From Perkinsus olseni (taxonomy: Eukaryota > Perkinsozoa > Perkinsida > Perkinsidae), in NCBI GenBank assembly GCA_013115135.1, contig JABANP010000144.1:48046-112045 (forward strand): a DNA stretch of 64,000 nucleotides, given 5' to 3'. The position numbers were made by a program, and so were the translations under genes. The notes under the pieces are model-generated. The model was not told the origin of the DNA. It ran no database searches and saw only the letters and a list, made by a program, of their open reading frames with translations. Shown here one piece after another: positions 10,290 to 22,919 of this stretch (positions are counted from its first letter, which is position 1; every line of letters begins with the position of its first letter).

Positions 10290-12295
10290 TCTGTCATTTC
10301 AGACGATGCGTCGGTCTATAACCATCCTAATCGTAGTGCTTACCACTTGTCGATCGACCGCAAGTACCGCACTTTATCGCGGACGGGTGGGAGGCCAGCT
10401 CCCTATCAGCTCACTGGCTTCTTGTGGCGGAATAAGAAGACTGTACATGCGACTGGGCATGTGAGGTTCCCCTGCTGTCTTCGGTCACGGCGCCGTTGTC
10501 AGTCTTGTGCCAGCGAATGCCCGTACGACATCATCATGTCACCATCTGGCAACAGACTCTTCGTGTCTGGCAGGGACGCTTGCGTCCACGTGTAAGCGAC
10601 GATCGTACTCCGAAACTCGTCACGCTTCCAATGACTCAGATTCGACTCATCGGATTTGGGACGGACTCGCGGCGGATCGGAAGACGCCGCCCTCAAGCTG
10701 AAAGAAAAGAAAATCTTCTACCAGAGCCACGTCCGATGGACTATCACCGATATTGACGTAATTTCGTGGCGCAGCGGTCATTGTGTACGAGTCCGTCGTT
10801 CAGCATCACCCCTCGCGGGCATCCATCCTCACCTCTTCGATAAGTCCGGTCCTTAACTTTACCGCTAACTATGAGACAGAGGAGACCCGAAGCAAGTCTC
10901 TGATACTGGATGATACTAGGTCGGAGTGCCCGGCGGCTGCGCGGTGCTCATCGTGCATCCCTTCAGAATCGGTGTGTGGTCGGTGAGGTTCGTTGGCGAC
11001 TGGCAAGCAGCAGCAGGATCTATGGTAGGTCACGGGAAGTCGTGTACATAAATCCCAGTCGATTCGAAGACCCGTACGTGATTGAGAATGCGTCATAATA
11101 GGCTGTTGGTCCGAGCTATAGCATATTCTTCATATGCCGGTGGCGGCCCTGGGAAAGTGATGACACTAGTGAGGGAACGAATTCTCATACTACGAGAGTG
11201 ACTGACACCGTACCGCTCAGTTGAGGCGGGAGGTCCTCGGTCTTATCTCGCACCACATCAGGAGCACTGTCAGGTCGGTGGGGCGTCCACCTGTACGACA
11301 TCCTCAGGAGATGACATACTGCACTGCCTACAGCCACAACAGGGCCGATGTCAACGCTCTCTGCACTCCGCACGTCGAGTGGGAATACCCAAGGGAAACA
11401 TCTTTCGAGCGCACCCTGCTCAGTTGCGGTCAGAGGACGCTGCTCTTCTCCGGCGGGGACGACGGTACGATAAACATGTGGGACACCAGGAGCATGCGGA
11501 GGCCCGCTGGGGTGAGCTCCTTCTCCTGGATATCAGGATATTCCGAAGGGATCCCTTGCAGGTGCTGGTTGGACATACGGATGGTATTTGCAGTCTCCAC
11601 ATGAGCGATGCTAGCTGGCATTACCTCTGCTCCAATGCCAAGGACCAGAAGGTTAAACTGTGGGACCTGCGGACAGGTAAGCTTACCGGAGAATTCGAGA
11701 ATCGTTGGGAACCTCCGTGCGTCTTGTAATCATCCCTACCACCTCAGCGCCGGTCAACATAGTTGACTACCACGCCAAGCATCAGACAGCGCCGTGCACG
11801 CCAGCTTGGGACTACCGTAGCCATCCTTACCCGGGCAACCCTCTCCTGGACTGCTACTCCCATCCACGCGATAGGTATCAACAGCCCCAGGGGTCCTTCA
11901 AGACGATACCGAGGTGCATCTTAGGTCGCTTTATACATTTATTGGTCACAAAGTTCATCGCACGCTGATTCGCGCTCGGATGTCTCCTATGCGAACGACG
12001 GGAGGCCGGTAATCTCTCGGTGGTCTAATTTTGTGGCGCAGTGACGATTTCTGTTGGCAGCTACATTCTCTCTGGCAGCGCCAATGGTGTCATGCACCTC
12101 TGGGATCTACAGAACCCTTCCCCCTTCGGCAAATCGTGAGCACTGATCAGCGGCGGCGGCGGCTTTGCTGAGTGCTTCTCAGGTTCCGAGCGATCGGGGC
12201 CCGAGTCCTCGACGGAGAGACGGAGGTTGATGACAACGACAGTGTGGGTAGCGACGACTGGTATGAGCGGAGGCACACGACCCGAGCAGGTGGTC
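10290..12295 (+). CDS. WD40-repeat protein resembling WDR23/DCAF11
   Basis: Several exons carry WD40 blades in the order known from DCAF11, a substrate receptor of CUL4-DDB1 ubiquitin ligases. About 10505-10595: MSPSGNRLFVSGRDACVHV. About 10690-10760: a stretch ending VRWTITDIDV. 11350-11511: DVNALCTP and LFSGGDDGTINMWDTRS. 11562-11680: VGHTDGICSL and SNAKDQKVKLWDLR. About 11760-11830: WDYR. About 12060-12140: YILSGSANGVMHLWDL. The 50-nt intron 11512-11561 joins two of these exactly in phase. The GHTDGI, SNAKDQ-KLWDLR and WDYR sequence of motifs is what points to DCAF11 rather than a generic WD40 protein. The tail after 12180 is acidic (ETEVDDNDS). Exon borders in the first half remain uncertain. 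Confidence 0.65.
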
Positions 12296-12344
12296 TAACG
12301 AGCGTCGGATATCGACCCTCTGTCCAGTAGATTAATTGTGAGGC

Positions 12345-12403
12345 CCAGAATCGATTCTGGAATTAATTTTTGCACATAGGGTGCGGTTCCAGAATAGATT
12401 CTG
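12345..12403. repeat. Pair of near-identical palindromes
   Basis: CCAGAATCGATTCTGG at 12345-12360 is a perfect 16-bp palindrome. A second, one-mismatch version (CCAGAATAGATTCTG) lies at 12389-12403. A related half-site TTCTGGATCGATTTT occurs near 12600. All sit in the gap between the WD40 gene and the next gene start. Confidence 0.6.
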
Positions 12404-12881
12404 AGTTTAGAATAGGTTTATTGAGCGACCCTTGAGTCTTGTCGCAGAGCCATCTGCCATCGTTCTCCAGGCGAACGACTTGTCTTAGTTACCTGGCACC
12501 CAACACTTCCAGCGGCACTGTACGCCCCTTGGGATCTTAAGGTCCGCATGCTGTCAGCATGGTTATGAGCAGCAGCCGCTGGATAGTATAAGAGAAAATT
12601 CTGGATCGATTTTCGAAGTTGACTTTTTCATCACCACTTCTTGCTGGTTCTACTTGCGTTGGTCAATACCCGTCCTCCAATAGAATACCGAGGCTTGTGT
12701 GTCTCCAGGCCGCCTCGATCAGCTTGTGTTCAGCGCTAAGGGGTTAGTTGGAACAAGTCCTCGTCAATTGAGGCCGGGGATGCTGCTCACAGTGTTAAAG
12801 GAAAAGGAAAAGGAGTGCTTCCAGTGCGATCGAAGTTGGGCACCGCGATCGTAGCCAATCTTCATAATTCCATCGTCCAGC

Positions 12882-15692
12882 ATGACGCTCGACCGCTCGG
12901 AGGACGCCGCCGCTGCCGAGCCGCGGACGGTGGAGAAGCCAGAACCCTCAACAGATTCAGAGTAAGTGGCCATTTGCAACCTGCTCAGTGGCATCTGGTC
13001 TCCGGTCAGTCGATCGGAGGATAGCGGGTGGATGTTCGCCTTACGAGCTCTGCACTCACGCGTCCTGAACACCTTGAATGGTGACAGTGTTGCACGCTGT
13101 CCGAAGCTTGAAACCGTGGTAGGACTGATGCTCCGGTTCCTGACAGAAGGGCTAGTCGGCTGCCTCAGCCTGAGGAACCCGTGGAGCCTGAGAAGCCGAA
13201 GTATAGGACTTATGGCCCTGACGAGGAGGTGCCAGCGGAAGAGAAGGCCTACCAGTTGCGGAGGAGGCGGGCGAAGAAGGCTGGACACTTCCGTATCAAC
13301 AAGCAAATATTACAGGTTAGCGTCACTCGCCACGAAATTCACTCGACCGCTGCTCTTTAGTCGGAGACCCTTGAAGAGCTGCTGGACGTGATTGCAGAGG
13401 CTCTCAACTGGTTCAACATCGTTAACATCGGTACCGCTCTTTACAAGCTAGCGGTGAGGGGCTTCCGGGTCTCGTATGCTTGTTGCGGACTGGGAGGACT
13501 TTGATGGCGACAGCGGCTATGTTTTGGCGTGGTTTTTGGATTTTCGAGGGTCTTTGAGATGATGAGTGTGGTTGTTTCTTCTCATTCTTCTCGCTAAACT
13601 TATGTCCGGCAATAGATAGGAACTGAAAGCATAGTATCACAAGCGACTCATCATCGATCGTGGAGTTAGTAGAACGGCCGCCGAGACTCCGGGCTAGCAG
13701 CGAGGCATGCTGGACTGTCTCTTTCAGTCACTGGCTCTTGCCGACCAGAGTCAAGCGTCCAAGAACAAAGCATTCCTACGGAAAGACAACCGCTACATTG
13801 GCTTCCTCGATGAGGTGAGCGGACTCCTTGGGCCTTCCCTCGTGTCACAGCTGTGGGACTGCTAGGTAGCCAACGTCATGTCGTACGTGGACGAGCCGAT
13901 TGCTATCGAAGCCGCTAACGGCAGCGGGAAGCTCATCAGAGACGTGAAGTGATGACGATACGTGCTTGTCGGAAGTCCCGTAGGAAAGGCGGCAGGTCAG
14001 CTTGCTTCACCCCAAAAGGAGTTGGCTAACATCGTCTGGGCTGTCACTCACATTGGCCTTCCTCACAGACGGTTGTACAAGCTGGTGGCACGGCATATGA
14101 TCTGGGTAACGACAGGGCTGTTGTGGCTGCTGTCGAGCACTTCTCTCTCAGTACATCGACCATTTTGATTCGGTGAACCTCTCGCTCGCCCTCTGGGGTT
14201 TCGCCAAGATGGACGTCTGCAGCCCGGAGCTGTTCCACGCAGCAGCACCCGTCATCATCGATATGGTGCTCCCTTCTCCTGGCCCTCGATGACTGTGTAC
14301 CTCTGCATCTTGACAGATAGAGACCTTTGAGCCCCATCGTCTGTGCAATACTGCGTGGGCCTTCTCCAAGACCCTCAATGCGCAAGATAACGAAAAGCTG
14401 TTCAGCGCCATAGCCTCGGTGGGTCGAGTCGTGGCAGGAGTCTCAGTGGGGAGGGAATCTCCTCAGGCCAGCATGCGGAAGATAGACAAATTCAATCTGT
14501 CTAACGAGTCCATGCTCGTCTACTCCTTCGCTCTGGCTCAATACAAGGAACCGGTGGAGCTGATAGGGATGGTGAGGGGCAACGGTCGATTCATGATGAA
14601 TATATTATTGTGCAAGAAATAATATGAGCTTTGATATGAAAGTTTTGGCATGAAAAATTTTTCCTGGCTGTATTTCAAAATGATGATGTCGCATTTTTCC
14701 TTGGGTTATTTCATGAACGCGTGAAAAACATCAGGGAAAAATTAATATTTTTTGAAAGAGGTCATGTATAATAATTTGGTATACTTTACATATAACTAGG
14801 TCTGTATCATCACTAGTGAGATGGCGAGGCCGATGGTGAGTAGATACTGAAGCAGCAGATAAGAGCCATCAAGAGGGGCGAAGTGAATGATCCGAGGTCC
14901 TTCGCCAACATGGCTTGGGGAGCTGCTGAACTTGGAGTTGGAGCCAAATACCAAGATCTGTAAATGACCCATCCCATAACCACTTCTGTGAAGTGCAGCC
15001 TTCAACCTTAGATACACTGCCATCGCGGATTATCTAGCCAGGCGGCCGAGGATTCTGAACGAGTACGGACGGAGAGGCGCAGCAGCTTCGCACTCCTGCC
15101 GTGCTGCTGTCAGTTTTGGCATCAATCAATTGGCGACGCTCTGCCTTGCCCTCATGATGGTTGAGTCGAAGGCACCCACAAGTAAGGCCCAGAGGAGTCC
15201 AGAGAGGGCGAGGAGGCGATGTTAGATCCGCGTGCTCTTCGATCATGTTCGGGACATCTGTGCAACTAAGCAGATGGACAGTGAGCCGCAGTACGGTGGA
15301 GGGTGGGTGGTTAGTTGAAAGGGCAGGCACTATGAGGACGGACTTGATGAACCTCCAGGCGGCATTCAACTACTACAGGATTGACTCGGGCTGTGTCAGA
15401 GAAGCGCTGCAAGAGCTGCTGAAGATGGAAATACAGCAGAAGCAGGAGAGGGAGCGTCTCATCGCCGAGCAGCAACAACAGGCTGCTCTCATGGCTCGCC
15501 AGAAGCTCATCCTGGGAAGGTGCTTTCAGAAAGATCTTATTTCGCAACTCATCACTGTCTCTGCTTCTCTGTTCGCTTGGCAGGTTCACGTCATTATCCC
15601 AGGCCATTCGAGAGATCCTCGTCCCTCTTGTTGGTGCCCTCTTAGTGCTGTTCATAACTCGCAGGCTCAAGCTGTGGCTGTTGAGCCAGTAA
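12882..15692 (+). CDS. FASTK/HPR-type helical repeat RNA-binding protein with C-terminal membrane anchor
   Basis: ATG at 12882 begins MTLDRSEDAAAAEPRT, with a donor soon after (about 12961). Later exons show repeated helical units with an L-x-N-x-x-W-A motif: KELANIVWAVTHIG (about 14020), NLSLALWGFAKMD (about 14175), RLCNTAWAFSKTLN (about 14335), SMLVYSFALAQ (about 14505) and SFANMAWGAAELGVG (about 14900). This is the pattern of heptatricopeptide/FAST-kinase-like repeats found in organellar RNA-processing proteins, often with a RAP domain. I see no RAP domain. Near 15365-15520 is a Q/E-rich coiled coil (QQKQERERLIAEQQQQ). The last exon (about 15582-15692) encodes ILVPLVGALLVLFITRRLKLW, a transmembrane helix with a basic end, then TAA. 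An AT-rich intron covers about 14580-14850. Mitochondrial or plastid RNA work is inferred from the family only. Confidence 0.65.
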
Positions 15693-15764
15693 AATTACCC
15701 CTATCCGGTCCCTGCACCATCAGCGTTGTGTTCTCCCGTGTATTCGCCCCGATCAGCGTCCTTG

Positions 15765-18700
15765 ATGCGACCACCGCTCGACAATGTCCTGCTTTCTAAG
15801 CTGACAAGCTCGAGTGAGGTAGACCAGAAGGTGCGACCGAAGCTGTCTTCGTACGTTCTCCTGCCGCGAGTCTTCCAGATTGGCACCGCTGTGACCACGG
15901 AGCGAGCCCGGCTCTTCGTGAGCTTGCCACTGTCCCTGCTGGAAAACGATAGCCTCCCATTGGTGGTAAGTGGAGAGCGTCTCAGCGTGTCGATGGGTTC
16001 ATCGAGTTAGGCGTATAGCAGCACCTGGGATGCTGAGAAAAGAAGAAGCAACTCGTGAAGCAGGTCAACGGCGAGCTGGTGGCGTCCTCGATCGTATGGC
16101 GTCGTGTCAGATAGTCGACTCGAGCGCTTCGCCGATGACTGATTACGCCTTGCCCTGCGGCTACGAGAGCTCTGGGGCCCCACCCAACTACAGCAAGTTC
16201 AAACAGTTCGAACGGCATCTGATGTTCTCTCATGGCGGTGTAGGTTGCTGTGCTGACTGCCCAGGAGTGCAGTAGACCTCTCAGACGTCGCCGGGTGTTG
16301 ACCGGTCCTCGTTCGCTAGCCTGGCCGCGATGAGTAAAGAAATGCCGGAGATATCATTCCCACGACCTGAGGTCCCGAGGGACTTGGTGGAGCTCAACTC
16401 CACTGGGTGCGTGAACCCCGCCAGCATGGAGAACTTCCCCTTGGTCAGCAGTCATTCCCGACTGGGGCTGCAACCATTACTCTTCTCCTCTTGTTTCGAG
16501 TCCGGCAACCTCGCATCAGCCACTTTGACGAGCGTATCCTACTCGCATGGAGGAGGTAGATTTTCTAGGAGCATCTTGATTCTAGTATCATTCACAAGGA
16601 TTCTTATACTGCAGGTGGCTCTTTTGAGGGCGGTAGAAATACGCAGTACACGAACGGCTCAACCCTCGAGGTGGGGAACCAGGAGAGGTTTCGGTCGGCA
16701 GGCGCTAAGTCAGGTTAGCTATGATTTGCTACTTGAGAACGACACTAATTCTGCAGCTCAGCATACACAGTGGTACCATTTCGCTGCCCGAGCAAATATT
16801 AGAACTGGGAGTAAGGCGGCATAGGTTTTGAACAGTTGAGAGAACCCCCTGAGTCAGGCGAGGAAGCACCCGAAACAACGGTGAAGATTCTGGCGACTTT
16901 CAACATTACCAACCTGAGGAAGCGGAAGTCACTATATCAGATGGGCATGCGGCCCTTCACGCTACATTCTGGGGATACCACCAAGGGCTGGACTAACGAT
17001 CGCTGCACCAACGTCTCTTACACGCAGCAGACGATCCCTCCTGACCAGTCGTCCGCAGAGGGCAGTGGCCCGACCAACTACACCCTCAGCTTCTGCTACT
17101 GCTTCTGTGGTCGCGGGCTTGATGAGACTGTCGTCTTCGCCATGGCGCCCCCGCTGACCTACTCGGCGTTGGTGTCACACCTCCGTATGCTCAGGGACGA
17201 ACATCTGGAGAACGACCTGTGGCAGGTAGCTGCCAGTCTGCTGGCAGCAGTCAGTGCTGAGTCGATAGGAACCCCTGGGGGCCTCTCTTGGGGGCCTGCC
17301 TGTGCCTCTCCTCCTGGTATCGGACTTCACACCGGAGCCCTCGAACTTTCCCGTCTATCTTAAGTCGATGGCATCTCGACGCCCACTGGTGAGCTAGCTG
17401 GGGTCGGTGCTGTGTGAAGTCACTGGATTCATCAGGCGCCCGGGTCCATCCGGAAACTCCGCTCTGAGTCGGAGTGGTCGCAATACATCAACGCCACTAA
17501 CCAGAGAATACAGAGAAGTGGGGACGCACCGTCAGCTGATCGTAACAGGCCTGCGTGGGCAGGCCCATCCCTGCACTCAGTGATGCCGTCCATGCAGAGG
17601 AAGTCGTCTCTGGAGAGGGCCGGTGTTGTCCGCAGCGACAGCGACGATCGGATGATGCACACGCGGCCGAATGTGAAACATCCACTACAACCGGCTGGAT
17701 GGAGGCAGTCGTCGTGGATTTAGGCTGGTCAAATCTCACATCGTAGCAGGCCGGACTCGGCTTCCTTCGCTGGGGGATCCCACAGGGCCCGGTGAGACAG
17801 ATCTGATTGCCCTTTCTCGATCGGCTGCCTTCTGCTCAGCCCTGCCCCCGCCTTCCAGCTCCACACGGGCATGGTGGACTTCTCGAGGAAAATAGCGCTG
17901 TGGCATCGGCACTTGTGAGACCTCTGAGATCACGCTGAGGATACGATGCTCTGTTGTAGCTCAGCGCGTGTTGAGAACGTACGGCGAGATCGACCGGCGG
18001 TGGTCATCATAGCTCGCCAGCATCCAGGCGAAACCGTCGGGAGCTGGATGTGCCTTGGACTGCTACATTGGCTCCTCAGCGATACTGCTAGGCATTTGAG
18101 AGCTAAGTAACCCCGGCCTACCTCACCAGTGTCGATTGACTACCGCGAACAGTCGCCCGTCGATACATTTGAGACACCCTGCGAGATCAGTTGACGTTGG
18201 CATCAGCGGACTTTCGGTAGAGTGCGCCCAATGGAGCCTGTCGTCGGGGTTTGCTCCAACACTCTCGAGGTCGGGCCCCCAAGCTAAATTCAAGAGACAG
18301 ATACTGTTTCCACATAGTACCGATGGTCAACGTGGATGGCGTGGTCCATGGGAACTCGAGGACGACGCTCGCGGGCGTGGACCCCAATCGCACCTGGGCC
18401 GATCCAAATCCCGTTATCCATCCTGAGGTGTGTTCACCGTATTAAAACTGCCTTCGAGCGTGCCAGCTTTCGAGGTGTTCAAGTTGAAGGAATATCTCAA
18501 GGCGGCCGGGCAGCGCGTGCTCGTTGAGGCCCGGCCTCAGGAGGCCTCCCTGTAGTCAGCATAAGTGGCTTTTGACCCGTGTCAGCTCGGCCGATCGGCA
18601 GGTCGCTCCTCCACACTACTGACGGGACGCTCCACATGGGGATCCACGGTCATCATATGTGAGCTCTTTCGCAGCAGCTCTTCTGAAGCCACAGTGGGCC

Positions 18701-19524
18701 TCTCAGATCGGCGTCCGAGGCGGCTACCGAGGCGCCGCGAAGAGACTCGACCAACGTTCATGTAGCGCCTGGGCTTCCACCTGACGGTGTGGTCGAACGC
18801 TTGGTCTCAGCTGTTCCTGGACCTCCACGGACACTCGCAGAAAATGGATGCCTTTTTCTACGGCTGTGGCGCGCCGAGCATCGCATGTGCTGTCTACCCT
18901 AAGCTCGCCTCGAGAGCAACTGACGACATCTCCTTCGAGTCGTCGAGGTGGAAGTTCTCGAGGGCGCAGTTGAAAACGGCACGATCCGTCGCCTACCGCC
19001 AGTTCGGCGTCATAAACAGCTACACCGTGGAGTGCAGCTTCTACGGTTCACAATCTGACGTGCCGCCCTATGTGGCTGAGTTCGACCAGACACGCCTCGC
19101 CACAATTGGGGCAGCCCTGGGCCGAGCAATGGCTGCGTACTTTCAAGTGCCAGCCGACTATCGGGCGGACCCTGTAGTGAGCGGCCGGGACTGGCTGCAC
19201 TTTGAAGATTTAGCCGGGCTCTCGCCGCAAACCGTACTGGACGATCTGCGGGCAGTCGCGTCAACAGTTCATGACCTCACGGCTTCGCTCGTCGGCGACG
19301 AGCCCACAGCCAACAGCGATTCTGACGACGATGAAACTACCAAGAAGGCCGTGGCGGTGACTGCACCGAAGGCCCCTAACGATCGGCCGAAGAAATTCAG
19401 CGGTCCGAGACCTAGAGCGCGCTCGGTGGTCCAGCCGTTGTCAAGCACCCATCTCCACAACGAGGGCTTCAAGGCTGTGCGGGGGACCGCTCGTAGATCG
19501 TCCTTACCGAGCTATTTTAGCTGA
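15765..19524 (+). CDS. Cytosolic zinc carboxypeptidase of the AGBL/CCP family (M14)
   Basis: These enzymes remove C-terminal or side-chain glutamates from tubulin and other proteins. ATG at 15765 starts MRPPLDNVLLSKL. The CCP-specific N-domain is in 16836-17190 (NLRKRKSLYQMGMRPFTLHS, then GWTNDRC and a YTLSF strand). The catalytic domain follows: HPGE at 18021-18032 gives the first zinc ligands His and Glu; VPMVNVDGVVHGN and LAGVDPNRTW lie at 18325-18395 (NPDG- and DLNR-like motifs); DLHGH at 18820-18834 gives the third ligand His; VECSF at about 19027-19041 has the expected catalytic Glu. All expected catalytic elements are present. The C-terminal tail is acidic (NSDSDDDE), then basic. The frame stops at 19522. 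A possible 28-nt intron (19493-19520) would instead lead into an Arg/Ser/Pro-rich frame ending at 20005. Confidence 0.85.
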
Positions 19525-20005
19525 CAAGACAGTGTCTGGTCGGAATGGTCTGTTGCAAGGCCCGGCAGGGCCGGCTCTAGCGAAGGAGCAGGGCGTGCAG
19601 TCAACGAGGCGTAGGCGTAGGAGCACTGAGGAGTCTGGTCCAAGCGGGGCCATGAGTCTGACTAATGGCATCCCGTCGCGCAAGTCGTACGTCGCTGCCG
19701 TGTTGAGCGGAGTTGGAGTCCCTTCCGAAGGCGGATCGCAGCCGAAAGCTCGCAGCTCACGTAGGTACCATAAATCGGGCAACTGCTGCTCGACTGGGGG
19801 TCCGCAGAATGGCTCGTCAGATAAGTCACCGCGATCCCATCGGCCCAGAGTACGGCATCGCAGTCGGCGCTCGTCGCCACGAATAACACCGCGTAACAGA
19901 GGGGTGAAGAGAGGTCTCTCAGAAACACACCACGTAAGGGGAGATCCTAGTCGTGAGTTGGTCCTCGGGGCGTGTGTTATTCACCATGAAACTGTCATGA
20001 TGTAG

Positions 20006-21572
20006 TATTTGCTCATTCCCATTCGTACTGTTTTGTTGAGTTTGAACACCGGCTGATGGTATTCACCAGCGAACAAGAGGCACTTATGAACGCAACTGCG
20101 CCAGCTGTGGCTCTGGAGTCGCCATCTTTTCAGTGCTACACGATCCTTCTGCAGCATCATATCAACAAAGTGATGTCAACATGCGAGCTCAGCGTGGGCT
20201 GCATCGATAGTGGCAGTGCAGACGACCAAAGATGCAGATTTGGGTTTTGATCTCATCTTGGAACACTCGCGTGGTCCTCGCCATCGTCCTTATCGTCAGT
20301 CTTCATCTTCATCTCTTCCTTACTTGAGCTGGGCACTTGAGTATCATCACTCTGTGCCTCGGCGCTTCTCGCTATGACGAACGCTCGGACGTCGCTGAGG
20401 GCCTGGAGTAGCAGGCAATTTCTACGAGAGAGGCAGAGACCTTGCGAGAATGCGCATACTGCGCAAGCAGGGGCCAATCAATCACGATGAGTGAAGGGGG
20501 AGCCTAGTGTCCTGTTATCATCTGGCTATTCCCCCCTACCGATGATATCGCTTCTTTCTGTCGCTCGTTCAGAAGTACCATCATCTTCTCATCGCTTTCA
20601 CACCACCCCGAAGCGACGAGTCGTTTCACCTGCGTCAGTCATTGCCGATTATCAAGCGTATAGGTTCGTCCACAGCTGTGCCTTCTGAATGACGATGGAG
20701 GTGCTTTATACCCCTGCGATGAGCTCCTTCCGGTCTCTAGCATCTCGCCTGGCGTAGGGGTCGGTTAGATCGGCTTTTCTTATCTCGTCCACCGGACTTC
20801 GCCTGTCGTCTCTGAAGTCTGAAATTACCAACTGGCAAGCAGAGGACTATCCAATTCGCAGGCACCATCAAAACTGCCTCTTCTTTTCGAAGTGTTTGCA
20901 TTTTGGTCGGCAGCCTGGGTCGCAGACTGCTCGTCTCGCTCAGTAGATGAGTCAAACCTAATGAATTTTTCTCACCTTTTCACGACCCGTTAAACATGCG
21001 GCTCACCTCATATCTCTGGTCCGTCTCCCCTCTGACGGGAGGAGGAACTCTGCTGGCGAAGATCCGTGAAAGTGATGACTCATACGGCTGCTCAAGGAGC
21101 GGACCCTTGACTCGCTCGGTGCGTTGGCTACAACTCAGGAAATGCGATGAAGGAGACGAAAGTGTGAATCACGCGCGACAGATTTGCGGGAACGAGATCT
21201 GAATATGCGTGATTGTTGCGGCTCCCTCAATGTAGGGCTTTCCAAGATCAGAAGAAAGTAGGAGCTCTCATTCCTCCAGGAAGAGACATTGGAAAGTTGA
21301 ACATAACACGATTGATTATAATTCACAACTTGTCATCTCATAAACCACAAGGTAACATCTCGAACATGAAAAGAACAAGAATGCTCGGGTGCTGCACCCC
21401 CGGTAGCATCTGCATCCAAAGGCCTTCTTTTGACGAACAAAGTGATCAACACTCCGGGGTGAGCTAGGAGTGGATCGTGCGTGATGAAGAGGTCATTTGC
21501 CCAAGACGCCACCTTCAACACATCTACTGATATCGCGAATAATACTATTATTGTAACAGCATAGACTTATCC
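20006..21572. other. Intergenic
   Basis: No protein similarity or exon chain recognised. The right end (about 21230-21572) is the 3' flank of the first family A gene and carries one copy of the shared downstream block. Confidence 0.5.
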
Positions 21573-22571
21573 TCATGGCCACTTGAGTGCGCTGCAGCTG
21601 ATGCACCAGACTCTCTTGTGACCCTGCTTTTTGAAGACGTAATCATCAGGCAGCCCGCGATCCCACTGGTCGATGGTGAACCGAGTGATGTTCCTTCTGC
21701 CATGCTCTTCAATATTACACATTGCGTGGAAGCCATCGTCACTGCGCTGTCTCCTACTCTTCCGCGATAAACGCCTTCTGATGAAGCTCTGTTTTCTGTC
21801 GGTTCTGGACTTCTTGAGAATCATGAGAGTTATTGCACTTTCGGAGTCATCTTGCCCCCCATAGACGATTGATATTAGTCCGTCGCACAATGGATAATAG
21901 GTTACGAAACGACCTTGTCCCACAGCCTCCTCGACATTCAACTTCACCTTTTTGAAAACACCACCATCGCCGAATTCGAACTCGAGGCTTCTCTCCATAC
22001 GGCTGCCTGTGTATACACCGTTCAGCGTAGACAAGCTAGGAGAAGGCTTCAGCGCCGTGAAACCTTGCTTGCATATCTCCTGTAATTCTTCCTTTACCCT
22101 TGCCGAAACTTCCTCGAATGTGCCTGCCCTGCCTAACCTATTAGAGCAACTTACCATTCCAATCCTGGTGAAACAGCGTTCGCCTCGTACGTCCGCGATA
22201 TATTCTGAAGTTTCACCGTATTCCACGCGGAGGATCCTCGTCTCGGTCGCCCGTGTCGTGGTTTCAATGAGTGAGTTGAAAGGCATGAAATCGGCAACAC
22301 CGACGTTACCTCTCGCAGCCCTGGGGTCCCGGCTTCTAGACCTCCCTTGGTGAAATCTTATATCTTGGGTGAAGCCGAGACTTTTTGATTTCTCGATGCA
22401 ATTCACCCCGAACCTTACACGGGGTACGAAGAAGTACTCCACTCCGGGGTGCACTCGAGCGTACAAGAGTTCATCTTCTCTGCACATCTGAGCCCTGCTG
22501 GGATCCACCAACAGACAGCTCAGACCGAAATACCAGAGCGCATTCGTGATGGAGGACTTCGAGACGCCCAT
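21573..22571 (-). CDS. Family A secreted protein, copy A1 (intact)
   Basis: 332 codons, no intron. The start MGVSKSSITNALWYFGLSCLL gives a signal peptide; cleavage is likely near SRAQ. Conserved family landmarks: ELLYARV (about residue 35), an EYFFVP segment, ILRVEYGETSEYIADV (about 140), GFTALKPSPSLSTLNGVYTG (about 195), TYYPLCDG (about 235), ILKKS (about 260) and CNIEEHGRRNITR (about 290), then QWDRGLPDDY. I do not recognise the family. Cysteines in the CDG and CNIEEHG motifs recur in nearly all copies, which suggests a disulfide-bonded extracellular or vesicular protein. The C-terminal end after DDY is longer and different from the sisters. It is first in a tandem of three on the same strand. 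Confidence 0.8.
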   Translation of the reverse strand: MGVSKSSITNALWYFGLSCLLVDPSRAQMCREDELLYARVHPGVEYFFVPRVRFGVNCIEKSKSLGFTQDIRFHQGRSRSRDPRAARGNVGVADFMPFNSLIETTTRATETRILRVEYGETSEYIADVRGERCFTRIGMVSCSNRLGRAGTFEEVSARVKEELQEICKQGFTALKPSPSLSTLNGVYTGSRMERSLEFEFGDGGVFKKVKLNVEEAVGQGRFVTYYPLCDGLISIVYGGQDDSESAITLMILKKSRTDRKQSFIRRRLSRKSRRQRSDDGFHAMCNIEEHGRRNITRFTIDQWDRGLPDDYVFKKQGHKRVWCISCSALKWP

Positions 22572-22919
22572 GAATCGTGGAGAAAGCTGAATACTAATTC
22601 GTTTGATATGGAATGCAGATGCAAAACGTCAATGTCGTCCACTCGCGGGCACAAGAGTTCAAAGTACACTACATATTCAGCAGGGCACGCTTTGGGCGCA
22701 GCTCGGATCAACAGGCCGATGTGTTGAGAACAAGTGACCTCGCACTCGACGGTCAAGAGCATGCACGAGAAGGGGCGTAGAAGATAATTAGCGCACCGCG
22801 TGTCTGAGTCCGCCTTATTAAAGAAGGGATTTCTCGCATCTTCAGGCCACTCCCGAGCTCTCCCAGCTTCCCACAGAAGATAGTCGAACGAAACACTGAT
22901 GCTACTGATCGTTTAAAGG

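Noticed and set aside
12764..13306. 180-codon minus-strand frame
   Set aside because: It is antisense to the N-terminal exons of the HPR-like gene and has no motif of its own.
19662..19928. Minus-strand frame opposite the Arg/Ser-rich tail
   Set aside because: It mirrors the repetitive plus-strand composition and lacks any feature.
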